Origin: CAVPMW01 sp963706515
GTDB lineage: Bacteria > Chloroflexota > Anaerolineae > Anaerolineales > UBA4823
Direction: 5' to 3'
DNA: 64,000 nucleotides
Assembly: GCA_963706515.1 (NCBI GenBank)
Contig: CAVPMW010000017.1
Coordinates: 124,001-188,000, forward strand
Part shown: positions 7,554-16,758 of the stretch, in pieces
Numbering within the stretch: position 1 is the first letter of the stretch
How the letters are laid out: each line of letters starts with the position of its first letter
Position numbers and translations under genes: made by a program
The notes under the pieces: generated by a model
Databases searched by the model: none
What the model was told of the DNA's origin: nothing
The model's input: only the letters and a program-made list of their open reading frames with translations

Positions 7554-10313
7554 TCAGCTGATGTCTGCCGCCGGAAATACCTCGCCTGCCGGGCTCTCAA
7601 CCGGGCTGGAGACGGTCCAAAACCGGGATAACGATTGGGCAAGCACCTGGTGCTCGGGGGAAGCAAGCTCCGGATCTTCCAGGTTAATCGCCTGGGCGAC
7701 GCGGCGGGCTTTCTCGATGAGCTGTACATCGGTAAGGCTGGCCATACGGAGCTCATTGAACCCAGATTGGCGCGTCCCTAAGAATTGGCCGGGGCCGCGC
7801 TGCTGCAAATCTTTTTCGGCTAAGATAAAGCCATCGTTCGTCTCGACCATGACCTTCAGCCGTTCATTCTCCACCGCCTCTGAGGCGTCTGGGATCAGCA
7901 AGCAGTAAGATTTATCCGCGCCGCGGCCCACTTGCCCCCGGAACTGGTGCAGCTGGGCCAGCCCAAAACGGTTGGCTCCTTCGATGATCATCAGAGTGGC
8001 GTTGGGAATATCCACACCGACCTCGACCACTGAAGTGGATACCAGGACGTGATATTCCCCACTGCGAAACCGCTCCATCACATCGTCCTTTTCCTCTGGG
8101 CGCAAGCGACCGTGCAGCAATCCTACCCGTAAATCCGGGAATATCTGATCCTGCAAGCGCGCCTGTTCTTCGACTGCCGCTTTGGCTTCGCTGGCTTCAC
8201 TCTCCGCGACGAGAGGATAAATTATAAATGCCTGCCGGCCCAGCGCAACCTGATGCCGCACCAGCTGGTAGGCGCGTTCCCTCTCGCGTGGCTCCAGCAA
8301 GTAAGTAGCTATTTCCTGTCTTCCCGGGGGCATTTCATCCAGGACTGTAACATCCAGGTCTCCATAGACGGTTAATGCCAGGGAGCGTGGGATGGGAGTC
8401 GCAGTCATCACTAACAAATGGAGATTCTCTCCCTTGGAGCGCAGCGCTGCCCGCTGTTGGACGCCGAAACGGTGCTGCTCGTCGATGATCGCTAACTGCA
8501 AGTCGGCAAAGCCAACCGGATCCTCCAGCAGCGCGTGGGTGCCCACGACCAGCTTGATTGAGCCGGAAGCCAGCCCCGAGCGTATATCTGCCTTTTCTGC
8601 CTCCGGAGTGGAGCCGATCAGCAACCGGACCTGCTCTTCGCTCAGCACGGGTCCCGCCGGTGGTGAGGGCTGAAGGTCTACTTCGTTTTCTGAAGAGGAC
8701 TCGCTGTCATTAGTCTCTCCGCCAGGCTGCTCGACCTGATCCAGGTTCAGACCGGGATCCGCGGCTGATGTGGATTCGAGGGCAGCTTCCTCTTCGGGCG
8801 GGGTTTCCAATTTGTGAGCCTCACCGCAAAGCAGCTGGAGCAGCGTCTTGTAGTGCTGTTCGGCTAAAATACTCGTCGGAGCCATCACGGCTGCCTGTGC
8901 GCCGGTTTGGGTTACCAGGGCAATGGCTAATGCCGCCATAACGGTCTTCCCTGAGCCTACGTCGCCCTGGAGCAGCCGGTTCATTGGCTGACCAGAGGCA
9001 AGGTCACTGCGCAGGTCCTGTAAGGTACGCTGCTGGGCGCCTGTCAGCACGTAAGGCAGGCGCTCAACTTGCCCTTGCAGCCAGGAATCTTCCACCGTAA
9101 ATTTTCGAGCTGAGCGGGATTGCCAGGAGTATTTTTGGCGAAGCACGCCCAATTGTAAGAATAAGATCTCGTCGAAAGCCAGGCGTTGGCGAGCGGCATT
9201 GAGCAGGTCCCATGAGTTAGGGAAGTGAACCTGCAGCAGGGCTGTGCTCAAGTCCATCAGGCGAGAGTCTTTGCGAATATTTTCGGGCAGAGGATCGAGA
9301 AAGCGGGGCGCCCAATAACTAACGACTTGATACAGCAAACGGCGAAGCCAGCGCTGGGTTATATTTGCGGTCAGCGGGTAAACCGGGACGATGCGATTGG
9401 TGTTGAGCTGCTGCTGCTCCAATGGCTCCCATTCCGGGTTGTTCATCACCAGCCGCCCCAGGTACTGGTCGAGCTTCCCCGAAAGGACGATGTTCGCGCC
9501 TCCATGCAGCCGTTTTGCAGTCCAGGGCTGGTTGAACCAGTTGATGCGCAGGGCGGCAGTCCCGTCATTGACCACTGCTTCAACGAGCTGCTGTCTGCCG
9601 CTCCGGACAGGGCGAACTGCAACGCTCTGGATCGCACCAATCACAGTTGCCTCGTCGCCGTAATGCAGCCGGTTGATGGGCAGGAGCCGCGAATAGTCAT
9701 CGTAGCGACGGGGGAAATAATACAGCAGGTCGCCTAACGTCCGGATACCCAGGTGACCCAGGGTATGACCGTGGCGCGGTCCAACTCCATGCAGGACGGT
9801 AACCGAGGCGTCAAGAGCGGCTGGCCCTTTTTTAGGCTCAGTGACCGGAGACGGCATGGGAGCGGAGGCTGTAGATTGAGGCGTCGAGCCATCAGGCTGC
9901 ATCTCTCCCGTAGCATCCATAACCGGTTCTAATCGAGGGGAATCGGGTTCCGGCGCAGTGATCGTGACCGGACTTGCCTCGGGCTCGGCTGTGACCGGGT
10001 GGGGTTTGGGTGCGGTTTGAGGAGCGGCAGGCTTAGCGTGTGGCAACCCGGAATCGGGGAGGTTAAATTCACGGTTGATCCGCCGCCACAAACCTTCCAA
10101 TGCTTCCGCGCGTGAGGTCGGAGAGAGATTGGGATAGTCGCGCAGGCGCAGGGTCACCGCCTGGATTAGATCTTCTGGGACCTCATCGGCGCGCGCCTCA
10201 CTTTCCCATAGATCGATGATCTTATCCAGCCCACCAACTACCGCCCGATTGTCATACCCGCGTTCTGCTTCTAACTTCAGGAACTTTTGGAGTTTTTGAA
10301 TGGATGGCTTCAT
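7554..10313 (-). CDS. recG: ATP-dependent DNA helicase RecG with extra low-complexity segments
   Basis: RecG remodels stalled replication forks and Holliday junctions. The wedge/OB region (about residues 165-390) contains GVGPRHGHTLGHLGI and LYYFPRRYDDYS; the helicase core has the Walker A LLQGDVGSGKT, the DEQH-like box IIDEQHRFGV, VMTATPIPRSLALTVYGDLD and QFRGQVGRG. At 919 residues it is about 200 longer than the E. coli protein. One addition is a Pro/Ala-rich linker (about residues 95-165) after an N-terminal helical domain; the other is an acidic, Ser/Glu-rich insert of some 60 residues between the LAEQHY helicase segment and LIGST. It lies in the fakA-degV-recG-coaD minus-strand string. 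Confidence 0.95.
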   Translation of the reverse strand: MKPSIQKLQKFLKLEAERGYDNRAVVGGLDKIIDLWESEARADEVPEDLIQAVTLRLRDYPNLSPTSRAEALEGLWRRINREFNLPDSGLPHAKPAAPQTAPKPHPVTAEPEASPVTITAPEPDSPRLEPVMDATGEMQPDGSTPQSTASAPMPSPVTEPKKGPAALDASVTVLHGVGPRHGHTLGHLGIRTLGDLLYYFPRRYDDYSRLLPINRLHYGDEATVIGAIQSVAVRPVRSGRQQLVEAVVNDGTAALRINWFNQPWTAKRLHGGANIVLSGKLDQYLGRLVMNNPEWEPLEQQQLNTNRIVPVYPLTANITQRWLRRLLYQVVSYWAPRFLDPLPENIRKDSRLMDLSTALLQVHFPNSWDLLNAARQRLAFDEILFLQLGVLRQKYSWQSRSARKFTVEDSWLQGQVERLPYVLTGAQQRTLQDLRSDLASGQPMNRLLQGDVGSGKTVMAALAIALVTQTGAQAAVMAPTSILAEQHYKTLLQLLCGEAHKLETPPEEEAALESTSAADPGLNLDQVEQPGGETNDSESSSENEVDLQPSPPAGPVLSEEQVRLLIGSTPEAEKADIRSGLASGSIKLVVGTHALLEDPVGFADLQLAIIDEQHRFGVQQRAALRSKGENLHLLVMTATPIPRSLALTVYGDLDVTVLDEMPPGRQEIATYLLEPRERERAYQLVRHQVALGRQAFIIYPLVAESEASEAKAAVEEQARLQDQIFPDLRVGLLHGRLRPEEKDDVMERFRSGEYHVLVSTSVVEVGVDIPNATLMIIEGANRFGLAQLHQFRGQVGRGADKSYCLLIPDASEAVENERLKVMVETNDGFILAEKDLQQRGPGQFLGTRQSGFNELRMASLTDVQLIEKARRVAQAINLEDPELASPEHQVLAQSLSRFWTVSSPVESPAGEVFPAADIS

Positions 10314-10396
10314 CGACAGGTATTTTACCAGTACATTATGCCGCTTTGAGACCAGTAATGAGAGATTCTCTCATACACTCGAGAGATTGCGAGCAT

Positions 10397-11236
10397 TTAT
10401 GCTTCCGGTTTTATGATCGCAGCAAAGCCCAATCCGTTGGGACCAACATGCGTGCCAATAATCGGGGTAACGTTCACCAGCAATGGGTCGGGCGGTATAG
10501 AGGTTTGCAGGGAGCCCAGGAATTCGCGGGCATCCCGTTCTGCATTCGTGTGCATGACTGCCAGCCGTTCCAGGGGACCGAGACCGAGCAGAAACTCCTT
10601 CAATCGCTCGATCCCTTTCCGGCGCGTGCGGGCGTCTCCCTGGCGAATGATCTGTCCCATGCGCACCTCAATGAAAGGTTTGATCTGCAGGAGATTCCCC
10701 AGCTGGGTACGCGCCCAGGAAACACGACCACTGCGCCGGACGTACTCCAATGTATCCAGCATGGCAAACACCCTGGCGCGCAAGCGTAGGCTGACCAGAA
10801 GCTCGATGATCGATTCAACTGCAATACCTTGGAGCGCCACCTCCGCCGCTGCCAGAACCTGGAACCCGCTCCCCAGGCTGAGCTGCTCGCTATCGAACAG
10901 ATGCACCCGTTCTCCGAACTCCTTTGCCCCCAGGCTGGCGGTATTGTAGATCGCGCTCATATAGCTCGGAGGGTGGATCGAAATAATATCGCTGTAGCCT
11001 TGCTCGAAGAGGCGGCGGTACAGCTGTTCGTAAAAGGCGGGCGAAGGAGAAGCGGTTGTGGGAGGAGAAGCCAAGGTGGGCAGGAGGGCGTAGAATTGCT
11101 CGCGAGTGATGTCGATTCCGTCCTGGTAGCTTTTATCGCCAATCATCAGGAAATTTGCGACGATAGAAATTTTGTATTTCTGAGCCAGATCAGCAGGTAC
11201 GTCCGAAGTACTATCGGTAACAATGGCAACAGTCAT
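10397..11236 (-). CDS. DegV family fatty-acid-binding protein
   Basis: A 279-residue DegV protein. The N-terminal TDSTSDVPADLAQKY and the IHPPSYMSAIYNTA region match the family, whose members (FakB) hold a fatty acid for phosphorylation by FakA. The gene starts 54 bases after the fakA-like gene on the same strand, so a FakA/FakB partnership for incorporating free fatty acids is a reasonable inference. No membrane segment is seen. Length is typical (about 280). Which fatty acid is bound cannot be read from sequence. Confidence 0.92.
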   Translation of the reverse strand: MTVAIVTDSTSDVPADLAQKYKISIVANFLMIGDKSYQDGIDITREQFYALLPTLASPPTTASPSPAFYEQLYRRLFEQGYSDIISIHPPSYMSAIYNTASLGAKEFGERVHLFDSEQLSLGSGFQVLAAAEVALQGIAVESIIELLVSLRLRARVFAMLDTLEYVRRSGRVSWARTQLGNLLQIKPFIEVRMGQIIRQGDARTRRKGIERLKEFLLGLGPLERLAVMHTNAERDAREFLGSLQTSIPPDPLLVNVTPIIGTHVGPNGLGFAAIIKPEA

Positions 11237-11290
11237 CAGGGGGTTTATCCGTACCTGCAGGAAGTTCGGAGAAGGGACAAATCCGGAGCG

Positions 11291-12970
11291 CTACTCGATA
11301 GAGACAAAAAACATGTAATGCGGCTGGCAGCCCTCTTTTATTTCAATTTCCTGTGCGGGGTATGCGATACGGACCTGATTTTCCACCTCGGCGACCATGC
11401 CCGGGGTAACGCCTTCGCCGTAAAAGAAAGTGATAAGCTCGTATTCGTTGGCGTGCGCAGCTTTCAAAAGACCCAAACAAGCCTCTTCAAGGCTGGGAGC
11501 GGCAACGACCAGCCGGTCATCCAGCAGGGCGATGACCTGACCTTCCTCCACCCGCACCTTATTAATTACCGCTGAGCGGGTAGCCCGAGTGACCTCACCG
11601 GTCTGAATTTCGCCGAGCGCTTTAGTCATATCTTTTGCCACGGCTTTTAGGTCGCCGGTGGGAACCAGGCGCACCATCGCGGCGATACCCTGGGGGATGG
11701 AGCGGGTAGGAACGACGGCAACTCGTTTTTTACTTTGCTTTGCGGCTGCTTTAGCCGCCAGGAATATATTTTTGTTGTTCGGCAGTAAGATGATTTTATT
11801 CGTGGGAAGGCTTTCGCAGGCGAGGAGGATCTGTTGCGTGCTGGGATTCATCGTTTGCCCGCCCTCAATAATAGCAGCTGCGCCTAACGAGACGAAAATG
11901 CGCGCCAATCCTATTCCCGAGACGACCGAAACGACTGCGATCTGGTCTGGCACAATGGGCTCGATCGTAATCTCGCCGTTTCCTCCACATTTTTGCTGGT
12001 TGTTTGGGAACTGCTCAACCAGGTTTTCCATGGCAGCCTTGGTGACCGTTCCAATTGAGCTCGTATACTGGAGGGGCTCATAAAATTTATGGGATGGGAC
12101 GTGAATGTGCATGCGGTATATCCCATCTCCTTCCCCTACCTGGATGGAGGTACCCATGCCTTCCAGCGTAGAATAAAAATTAGCGAGGTCTAAAGTGTTT
12201 GTGGGTCGGAAATCGATGACCCATTCGACGTCCTGCCCGGGTTCGATCTTCTCCAGCGCACTGTCGATCTGGAGAGCTGAGATAGGCTGCACTGCCAGGA
12301 TGATATTGTCCAGCGGCAGCCCATGAGCGTGGCGCAGCATTCCTTCAAACAGGAAAAATAAACCTTTCCCGCCCGCGTCCACCACGCCGGCATCTTTTAG
12401 AACTGGCAAAAGCTCCGGCGTCCTCTGGACAGAACGATCTGCGGCGCTCACCACGCTCTCCAGGATCTCATACGGATCGTCAGTCGTTTCGAGCGCCTCT
12501 TCAGCCGCCAGGGCGATGTCTTTGGCAACCGTCAGGATGGTGCCTTCGACCGGGCGGACAACACCCTTATAGGCAGTATCCCGCCCCATTGCCAGGGCAG
12601 CTACCAGGCTGGAAGCATCGATCGTCTCCTGCGAATCCAGGGCGCGTGCAAATCCACGCCAGAGCTGGGATAAAATGACCCCCGAATTGCCGCGTGCGCC
12701 CATTAATGCCCCGTGTGCAATGCTGTGTACCATCCCTCCGATATTCAGCTCGCTTGAGCTAGCAATCTCATCGTAAGCTGACTGCATTGTCAGCACCATA
12801 TTGGTGCCAGTATCTCCATCAGGCACCGGAAATACATTCAAGGAATTAACAATCTGCTGGTTCGTGCGCAGCCAAATCAGGCTGGCTTCGACGAGTTTTT
12901 TTAGCACCTGACCATCGATTGGCAGCTGGCGGAACCCACTACCTGGATTATCTATTTTTGCCTGCAACAT
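11291..12970 (-). CDS. DAK2-domain fatty acid kinase, FakA/YloV-like
   Basis: A 559-residue protein with an N-terminal DAK2 kinase domain carrying NVFPVPDGDTGTNM (the Asp cluster that binds Mg-ATP in DAK2 proteins) and GARGNSGVILSQLWRGFA, then a middle domain with VDAGGKGL, and a C-terminal DegV-like domain ending near FFYGEGV. In Firmicutes FakA phosphorylates acids presented by DegV-family FakB. The gene sits between gls24 and degV on one strand, the same order as yloU-yloV in Bacillus followed by recG. Length fits the family (about 550). Confidence 0.92.
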   Translation of the reverse strand: MLQAKIDNPGSGFRQLPIDGQVLKKLVEASLIWLRTNQQIVNSLNVFPVPDGDTGTNMVLTMQSAYDEIASSSELNIGGMVHSIAHGALMGARGNSGVILSQLWRGFARALDSQETIDASSLVAALAMGRDTAYKGVVRPVEGTILTVAKDIALAAEEALETTDDPYEILESVVSAADRSVQRTPELLPVLKDAGVVDAGGKGLFFLFEGMLRHAHGLPLDNIILAVQPISALQIDSALEKIEPGQDVEWVIDFRPTNTLDLANFYSTLEGMGTSIQVGEGDGIYRMHIHVPSHKFYEPLQYTSSIGTVTKAAMENLVEQFPNNQQKCGGNGEITIEPIVPDQIAVVSVVSGIGLARIFVSLGAAAIIEGGQTMNPSTQQILLACESLPTNKIILLPNNKNIFLAAKAAAKQSKKRVAVVPTRSIPQGIAAMVRLVPTGDLKAVAKDMTKALGEIQTGEVTRATRSAVINKVRVEEGQVIALLDDRLVVAAPSLEEACLGLLKAAHANEYELITFFYGEGVTPGMVAEVENQVRIAYPAQEIEIKEGCQPHYMFFVSIE

Positions 12971-13034
12971 TAAGCTGGCTCCTTAATCGGGCTGCGTAGT
13001 TCTATCCATAAGTCTTTCCCTGGCTTGATCAGCA

Positions 13035-13391
13035 TCAATCCAGGTCGCTAACCCTTAACCCGTTAACGTGCACGTTTATTTGAGCGACTGGCATGCCTAG
13101 CGCTTTTTCAACGCTGAAGCGGACTGTATTGACTACACTGCTGGTCACCGACATGATGCGTGTGCCATATTCGATGACAATATATAAATCGATGGTGATC
13201 CCCTGCTCGTCGTTATGCACTTCGATCCCGCGCGTCGGGTCGTGGGTGATGGTGCGGGTAATGCCATTCACCAGGTTCTTATCCACCATGCCGACGATCC
13301 CATAGGATTGCAAGGCGGCATGGTATGCAATCCGGGCGATTGCCTGGTGAGAGATGAAGATTTTTCCAAAACTAGGATTTGCCTCACTCAT
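13035..13391 (-). CDS. Asp23/Gls24 family envelope stress protein (YloU-like)
   Basis: A 118-residue Asp23/Gls24-domain protein. The family pattern of an ISHQAIARIAYHAA N-terminal helix followed by alternating strands (ITIDLYIVIEYGTRI, then VSSVVNTVRFSVEKALG) is plain. Members associate with the membrane or act next to FakA, but their biochemical role is poorly defined. It begins a minus-strand string with the fakA-like gene (64 bases apart) and diverges from rpmB. Confidence 0.9.
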   Translation of the reverse strand: MSEANPSFGKIFISHQAIARIAYHAALQSYGIVGMVDKNLVNGITRTITHDPTRGIEVHNDEQGITIDLYIVIEYGTRIMSVTSSVVNTVRFSVEKALGMPVAQINVHVNGLRVSDLD

Positions 13392-13437
13392 TCTTTGCCT
13401 CGCTGGTATATTGTCTGGCTATTCTAGTCGATTTCAT

Positions 13438-13466
13438 TTGAATTTCAGTTTAATCTGTGGTAAACT
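13438..13466 (+). promoter_or_regulatory. Predicted rpmB promoter
   Basis: TTGAAT and TAAACT are separated by exactly 17 bases, in the gap between the divergent gls24 and rpmB genes. The rpmB start lies 67 bases after the -10 box. Confidence 0.5.
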
Positions 13467-13532
13467 ATTCCGGCTCTAAACCGGGCTTAACCGGCAGCTC
13501 CCCGGCAAGAAGCATCAGGAAGGATTTACGAA

Positions 13533-13715
13533 ATGGCTAAGTGTGCACATTGTGGAAAAACTACGACTTTCGGTCGCAATCGTCCCTGGTCAAAGAAATC
13601 TACACCGCGGACGTTTCGCCCTAATCTGCAAACCATTACGGTATACGAAGATGGGCGTAAGGTGCGGAAAGTACTGTGTGCGAAGTGCATTCGCACTCTG
13701 GTAAAGACCGTTTAA
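13533..13715 (+). CDS. rpmB: 50S ribosomal protein L28
   Basis: A 60-residue L28 of the large ribosomal subunit. The N-terminal MAKCAHCGKTTTFGRN, the TPRTFRPNLQTI core and the C-terminal VLCAKCIRTLVK match the zinc-ribbon (C+) form, with CxxC pairs at both ends that could bind one Zn2+. The ATG follows AGGAAGG. It is monocistronic, with its own promoter-like sequence upstream and a hairpin terminator downstream. Confidence 0.96.
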   Translation: MAKCAHCGKTTTFGRNRPWSKKSTPRTFRPNLQTITVYEDGRKVRKVLCAKCIRTLVKTV

Positions 13716-13742
13716 TTTCCGTATAGTATCCTCCCAGGTGGC

Positions 13743-13776
13743 GAAAATCACGGCTGTTGCCGCGATTTTCATTTTT
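13743..13776 (+). terminator. rpmB terminator
   Basis: GAAAATCACGGC pairs with GCCGCGATTTTC around a TGTT loop and is followed by ATTTTT. It lies 28 bases after the rpmB stop, with the kinase gene converging from the other side. Confidence 0.8.
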
Positions 13777-13851
13777 AATCGAACTGAGTGAAATAATAAC
13801 CGGGGGCAACCAATCGTGCAAGGGTGGCTGGTATAGTTTAACCTGCCTGGC

Positions 13852-14970
13852 TCAGATTGGCGGATTCAGGATCGTGTAAACCCACAAACAGAATGGAATC
13901 AAGCCCCCAACTGCCAGGATTGCGACGAGGAGCAGCACCCAGGTCACCCAATCCAAATCCAGCGGACTCGCCGGCGGACGTAATGCGCTGGCAGGGAGAG
14001 GGGCGGGAGGAGCAGCGGGCGGGTAAGCTACGGGCGCCGGAGGGTAATACGCTCCGGGGTTGGCTCTGGTTGGAGCGGCGTCCGGGGCAGCCTCGCTGGC
14101 AGGATGGATCGGACCGATTGCGAGTGGAATGGCGTATTGCTCAGCGATGGTCACCAGGACACGACCGAACTGATCTGCCGCCCGATAGCGCGCTGCCGGT
14201 TCTTTTGAAAGGACTTTGAGCATGGCTTGTTCCAGCTCGGGGGGAATATTCGGATTGAACCGCCGGGGGGAGGGGACGAGATCATCCCGGTGGGCGCGCG
14301 CCAGGTCTTCTGGGGTGGATGCCAGAAATGGCAGCCTGCCGGTCAGCATTTCATACATGACCACACCCAGGGAATAAATATCTGAGGCAGGCGAGGGAGC
14401 AAAACCAGCGGCCTGTTCCGGGGAGAAATACTGCGGGGAGCCCCAGACTACCTCTGCCTGCTCCTCAGGGGAGATCGAGGCCAGGGCGCGGGCGATGCCA
14501 AAGTCCAACACTTTCATGCGGTTGTCTGGCGTGACCAGCAGATTCTGCGGTTTGATATCACAGTGCACGAGACCGGCGCGGTGCGCATAACCGATGCCGG
14601 CACAGGCCTGCACCATTAAGGATAGTCCGGATTCGATGGAGAACCGGCCATTCTGCTGGATGAGAGATTTGAGGTCTGTCCCCGGGACAAACTCCATGAT
14701 CAGGTAAAGCCGGTCAGAATCCAATCCAAAGTCATAAACAGTGACAATATTGGGGTGGCTCAGGCTGGCCGCGGCTTTCGCCTCCTGCCGGAAGCGCTCA
14801 CGAAAGGCATCATCGCGCGAGTAGTCTGTGCGCAACAGCTTGATCGCTACCGTCCGCTCCAGCATCAGGTCTTTCGCCCGAAAGACCATCGCCATTCCAC
14901 CTGCTCCAATGCGTTCGTCGAGCTGGTAGCGATTATTCAGGGTGATTGGACTTGCACTTCCAGTGCTCAC
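13852..14970 (-). CDS. Membrane Ser/Thr protein kinase (non-RD)
   Basis: A 372-residue Hanks-type kinase: glycine loop IGAGGMAMVF, VAIKLL Lys, catalytic loop LVHCDIKPQNLL and DFGIARAL. The residue before the catalytic Asp is Cys rather than Arg (HCD), a non-RD loop, so activation-loop phosphorylation may not be needed. After a Pro/Ala-rich linker a single membrane helix (WVLLLVAILAVGGLIPFCLW) ends the protein with almost nothing outside, so no sensor domain is visible. I chose GTG at 14970 (VSTGSASPIT); earlier in-frame codons run into the divergent exchanger gene. Substrates unknown. Confidence 0.9.
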   Translation of the reverse strand: MSTGSASPITLNNRYQLDERIGAGGMAMVFRAKDLMLERTVAIKLLRTDYSRDDAFRERFRQEAKAAASLSHPNIVTVYDFGLDSDRLYLIMEFVPGTDLKSLIQQNGRFSIESGLSLMVQACAGIGYAHRAGLVHCDIKPQNLLVTPDNRMKVLDFGIARALASISPEEQAEVVWGSPQYFSPEQAAGFAPSPASDIYSLGVVMYEMLTGRLPFLASTPEDLARAHRDDLVPSPRRFNPNIPPELEQAMLKVLSKEPAARYRAADQFGRVLVTIAEQYAIPLAIGPIHPASEAAPDAAPTRANPGAYYPPAPVAYPPAAPPAPLPASALRPPASPLDLDWVTWVLLLVAILAVGGLIPFCLWVYTILNPPI

Positions 14971-15096
14971 GGGAAGAATTTTACCAGGGATTAAATAAGG
15001 GGTTTGTGTGGAATTTCTAAAGTGGATTTTCAAGTAAAATGAGACATTGTAAGGTCTGAGTAAGGTCCCAGATTTTTGAACATAGCTGCTGATTGA

Positions 15097-16203
15097 GTGA
15101 AAATAATTAATTTCTTCCGAGCTCAACCCATCAACCTCCTTCTTTTCAGCGGACTGCTGGCTTTGCTGGCTTATTTCTCGCATTGGGGAGAGACCTGGGT
15201 GTTTATCTTCTCTGCCCTGGCGATTGTTCCGATGGCGCGGTTCATTGGTGTCGCAACCGAGTCGCTGGCAGCCTATACCGGTCCCCGGGTGGGTGCGCTG
15301 CTGAATGCAACCTTGGGGAATGCAGCCGAATTGATTATTACAATTATTGCGATAAGAGAAGGTTTGATCGACCTGGTAAAGGCTTCGATTACCGGATCGA
15401 TCCTGGGGAACCTGCTGTTAGTGCTGGGTATGGCGATGCTGTTAGGCGGCATGAAAAATGGAATTCAACGGTTCCAACGCGAGCCCGCCATGCGCAATGC
15501 GGTCTTGCTGGTGCTGGCAGTGGTGGCATTGCTCATCCCATCCTTGCTCAGCTCATCCATAGGCGCTGAAGGGAGCCTGAAAGTCGAGGTATTCAGTCTG
15601 GGCGTCGCAGGGGCGATGATCGTTCTCTATGGGTTGACGCTCCTGTATAACTTCCGCGTGGGTGATCCCTCGCTGGAGGTGATGGTGGAGAAACCCATCA
15701 TTTCCTCGAGTGAAGCCGGCGAGCAAAACTATTCCGCCCGGTGGTCGCGACGCGGCGCAATTCTCGTGCTGGTTTTCGCGACGCTCGGGGTAGTGATCAT
15801 GAGCGAGCTCCTGGTGGGCGCGGTTGAGCCAGTAGTCTTGAGGCTGGGCGTATCGGAATTCTTTTTAGGCGTCATTTTGATCCCGATTATCGGCAACGCC
15901 GCGGAACACCTGGTAGCAGTCAATACGGCAATTCGCAATCAGATGGATTTGAGCGTGGAAATTGCTGTTTCGTCCAGCCTGCAAATTGCACTTTTCGTCG
16001 CTCCCATCCTGGTATTTGTCAGCTTGTTGATGAAGCATCCGCTGACCCTGGTTTTCAACCAGTTCGAGTGGCTGGCTCTGGTCGCCGGAGTCGGCATTTC
16101 AGCATTGGTCTCGTTTGATGGAGAATCGAACTGGTTGGAGGGGATCGAGCTCCTAATCATCTACGCCATCCTGGCGCTGGCATTCTTTTTGGTGCCAGCC
16201 TGA
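15097..16203 (+). CDS. cax: Ca2+/H+ antiporter (CAX type)
   Basis: A 368-residue polytopic membrane protein of the Ca2+/cation antiporter superfamily, expected to export Ca2+ in exchange for protons. Two inverted alpha repeats carry the signature glutamates: GNAAELIITIIAIREGL near residue 73 and IIGNAAEHLVAVNTAI near residue 265. About 11 hydrophobic helices are visible. It starts with GTG and has only a weak ribosome site. It diverges from the membrane kinase gene and is followed after 7 bases by an SH3-type membrane protein. Confidence 0.93.
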   Translation: MKIINFFRAQPINLLLFSGLLALLAYFSHWGETWVFIFSALAIVPMARFIGVATESLAAYTGPRVGALLNATLGNAAELIITIIAIREGLIDLVKASITGSILGNLLLVLGMAMLLGGMKNGIQRFQREPAMRNAVLLVLAVVALLIPSLLSSSIGAEGSLKVEVFSLGVAGAMIVLYGLTLLYNFRVGDPSLEVMVEKPIISSSEAGEQNYSARWSRRGAILVLVFATLGVVIMSELLVGAVEPVVLRLGVSEFFLGVILIPIIGNAAEHLVAVNTAIRNQMDLSVEIAVSSSLQIALFVAPILVFVSLLMKHPLTLVFNQFEWLALVAGVGISALVSFDGESNWLEGIELLIIYAILALAFFLVPA

Positions 16204-16210
16204 GGGGTAA

Positions 16211-16738
16211 TTGCCAGGCAGAAGATTGGATTTATTGAATGGTGTGGATAGAGTTCCCTGGATATTCAGATTGTTAAAACCCTGGGTGATTCTCGGCGCT
16301 ATTTTACTCGGCCTGATAATGTTCGCAATCACGGTGGGGATTTTGGCATATGCACGCCCACCCCGCACCGCATCCGGCCCGGCAACCGTGATGTTTTTGG
16401 TCATTCAAGCGCCTACCGCAACCCCATTACCCCCAACGCAAACCGTTCCACCCAGCAGCGGCACTCCACAAGCGCCTTCCGGGCAGCCTGGGGTGGGTCT
16501 GGCAGCCGGTCAGATAGTTCAAGTCACCGGAACCGGGGGAGAGGGCTTGCGGGTGCGCTCCCAAGCCGGACTGGATGCTCAGATCCTGTTCCTTGGGAGC
16601 GAGGGGGAATATTTTGAGATCAAGGATGGTCCACAGGAGAAGAACGGCTATTCCTGGTGGTACCTGGTGAGCACGAGTGACCCGAAACGCAACGGTTGGG
16701 CTGTAGCAAATTTCTTAACGACCGTCCAGAATCCCTGA
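16211..16738 (+). CDS. Single-pass membrane protein with SH3-like domain
   Basis: A protein of about 175 residues with one N-terminal membrane helix (WVILGAILLGLIMFAITVGI), a Pro/Thr-rich extracellular linker, and a C-terminal bacterial SH3-like domain (GLRVRSQAGLDAQILFLG ... WWYLVSTS ... GWAVANFL). Such domains often bind peptidoglycan or act as surface modules. The start is uncertain: TTG at 16211 gives the longest frame, and TTG 16226 and GTG 16244 are alternatives. It follows the exchanger gene closely and may be cotranscribed with it and with the DUF971 gene. Confidence 0.75.
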   Translation: MPGRRLDLLNGVDRVPWIFRLLKPWVILGAILLGLIMFAITVGILAYARPPRTASGPATVMFLVIQAPTATPLPPTQTVPPSSGTPQAPSGQPGVGLAAGQIVQVTGTGGEGLRVRSQAGLDAQILFLGSEGEYFEIKDGPQEKNGYSWWYLVSTSDPKRNGWAVANFLTTVQNP

Positions 16739-16758
16739 TATAAATTTATGAGGTATCA

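Noticed and set aside
10829..11575. A 248-codon plus-strand frame over degV and the fakA-like gene
   Set aside because: It overlaps two confident genes on the opposite strand and has no family signature.
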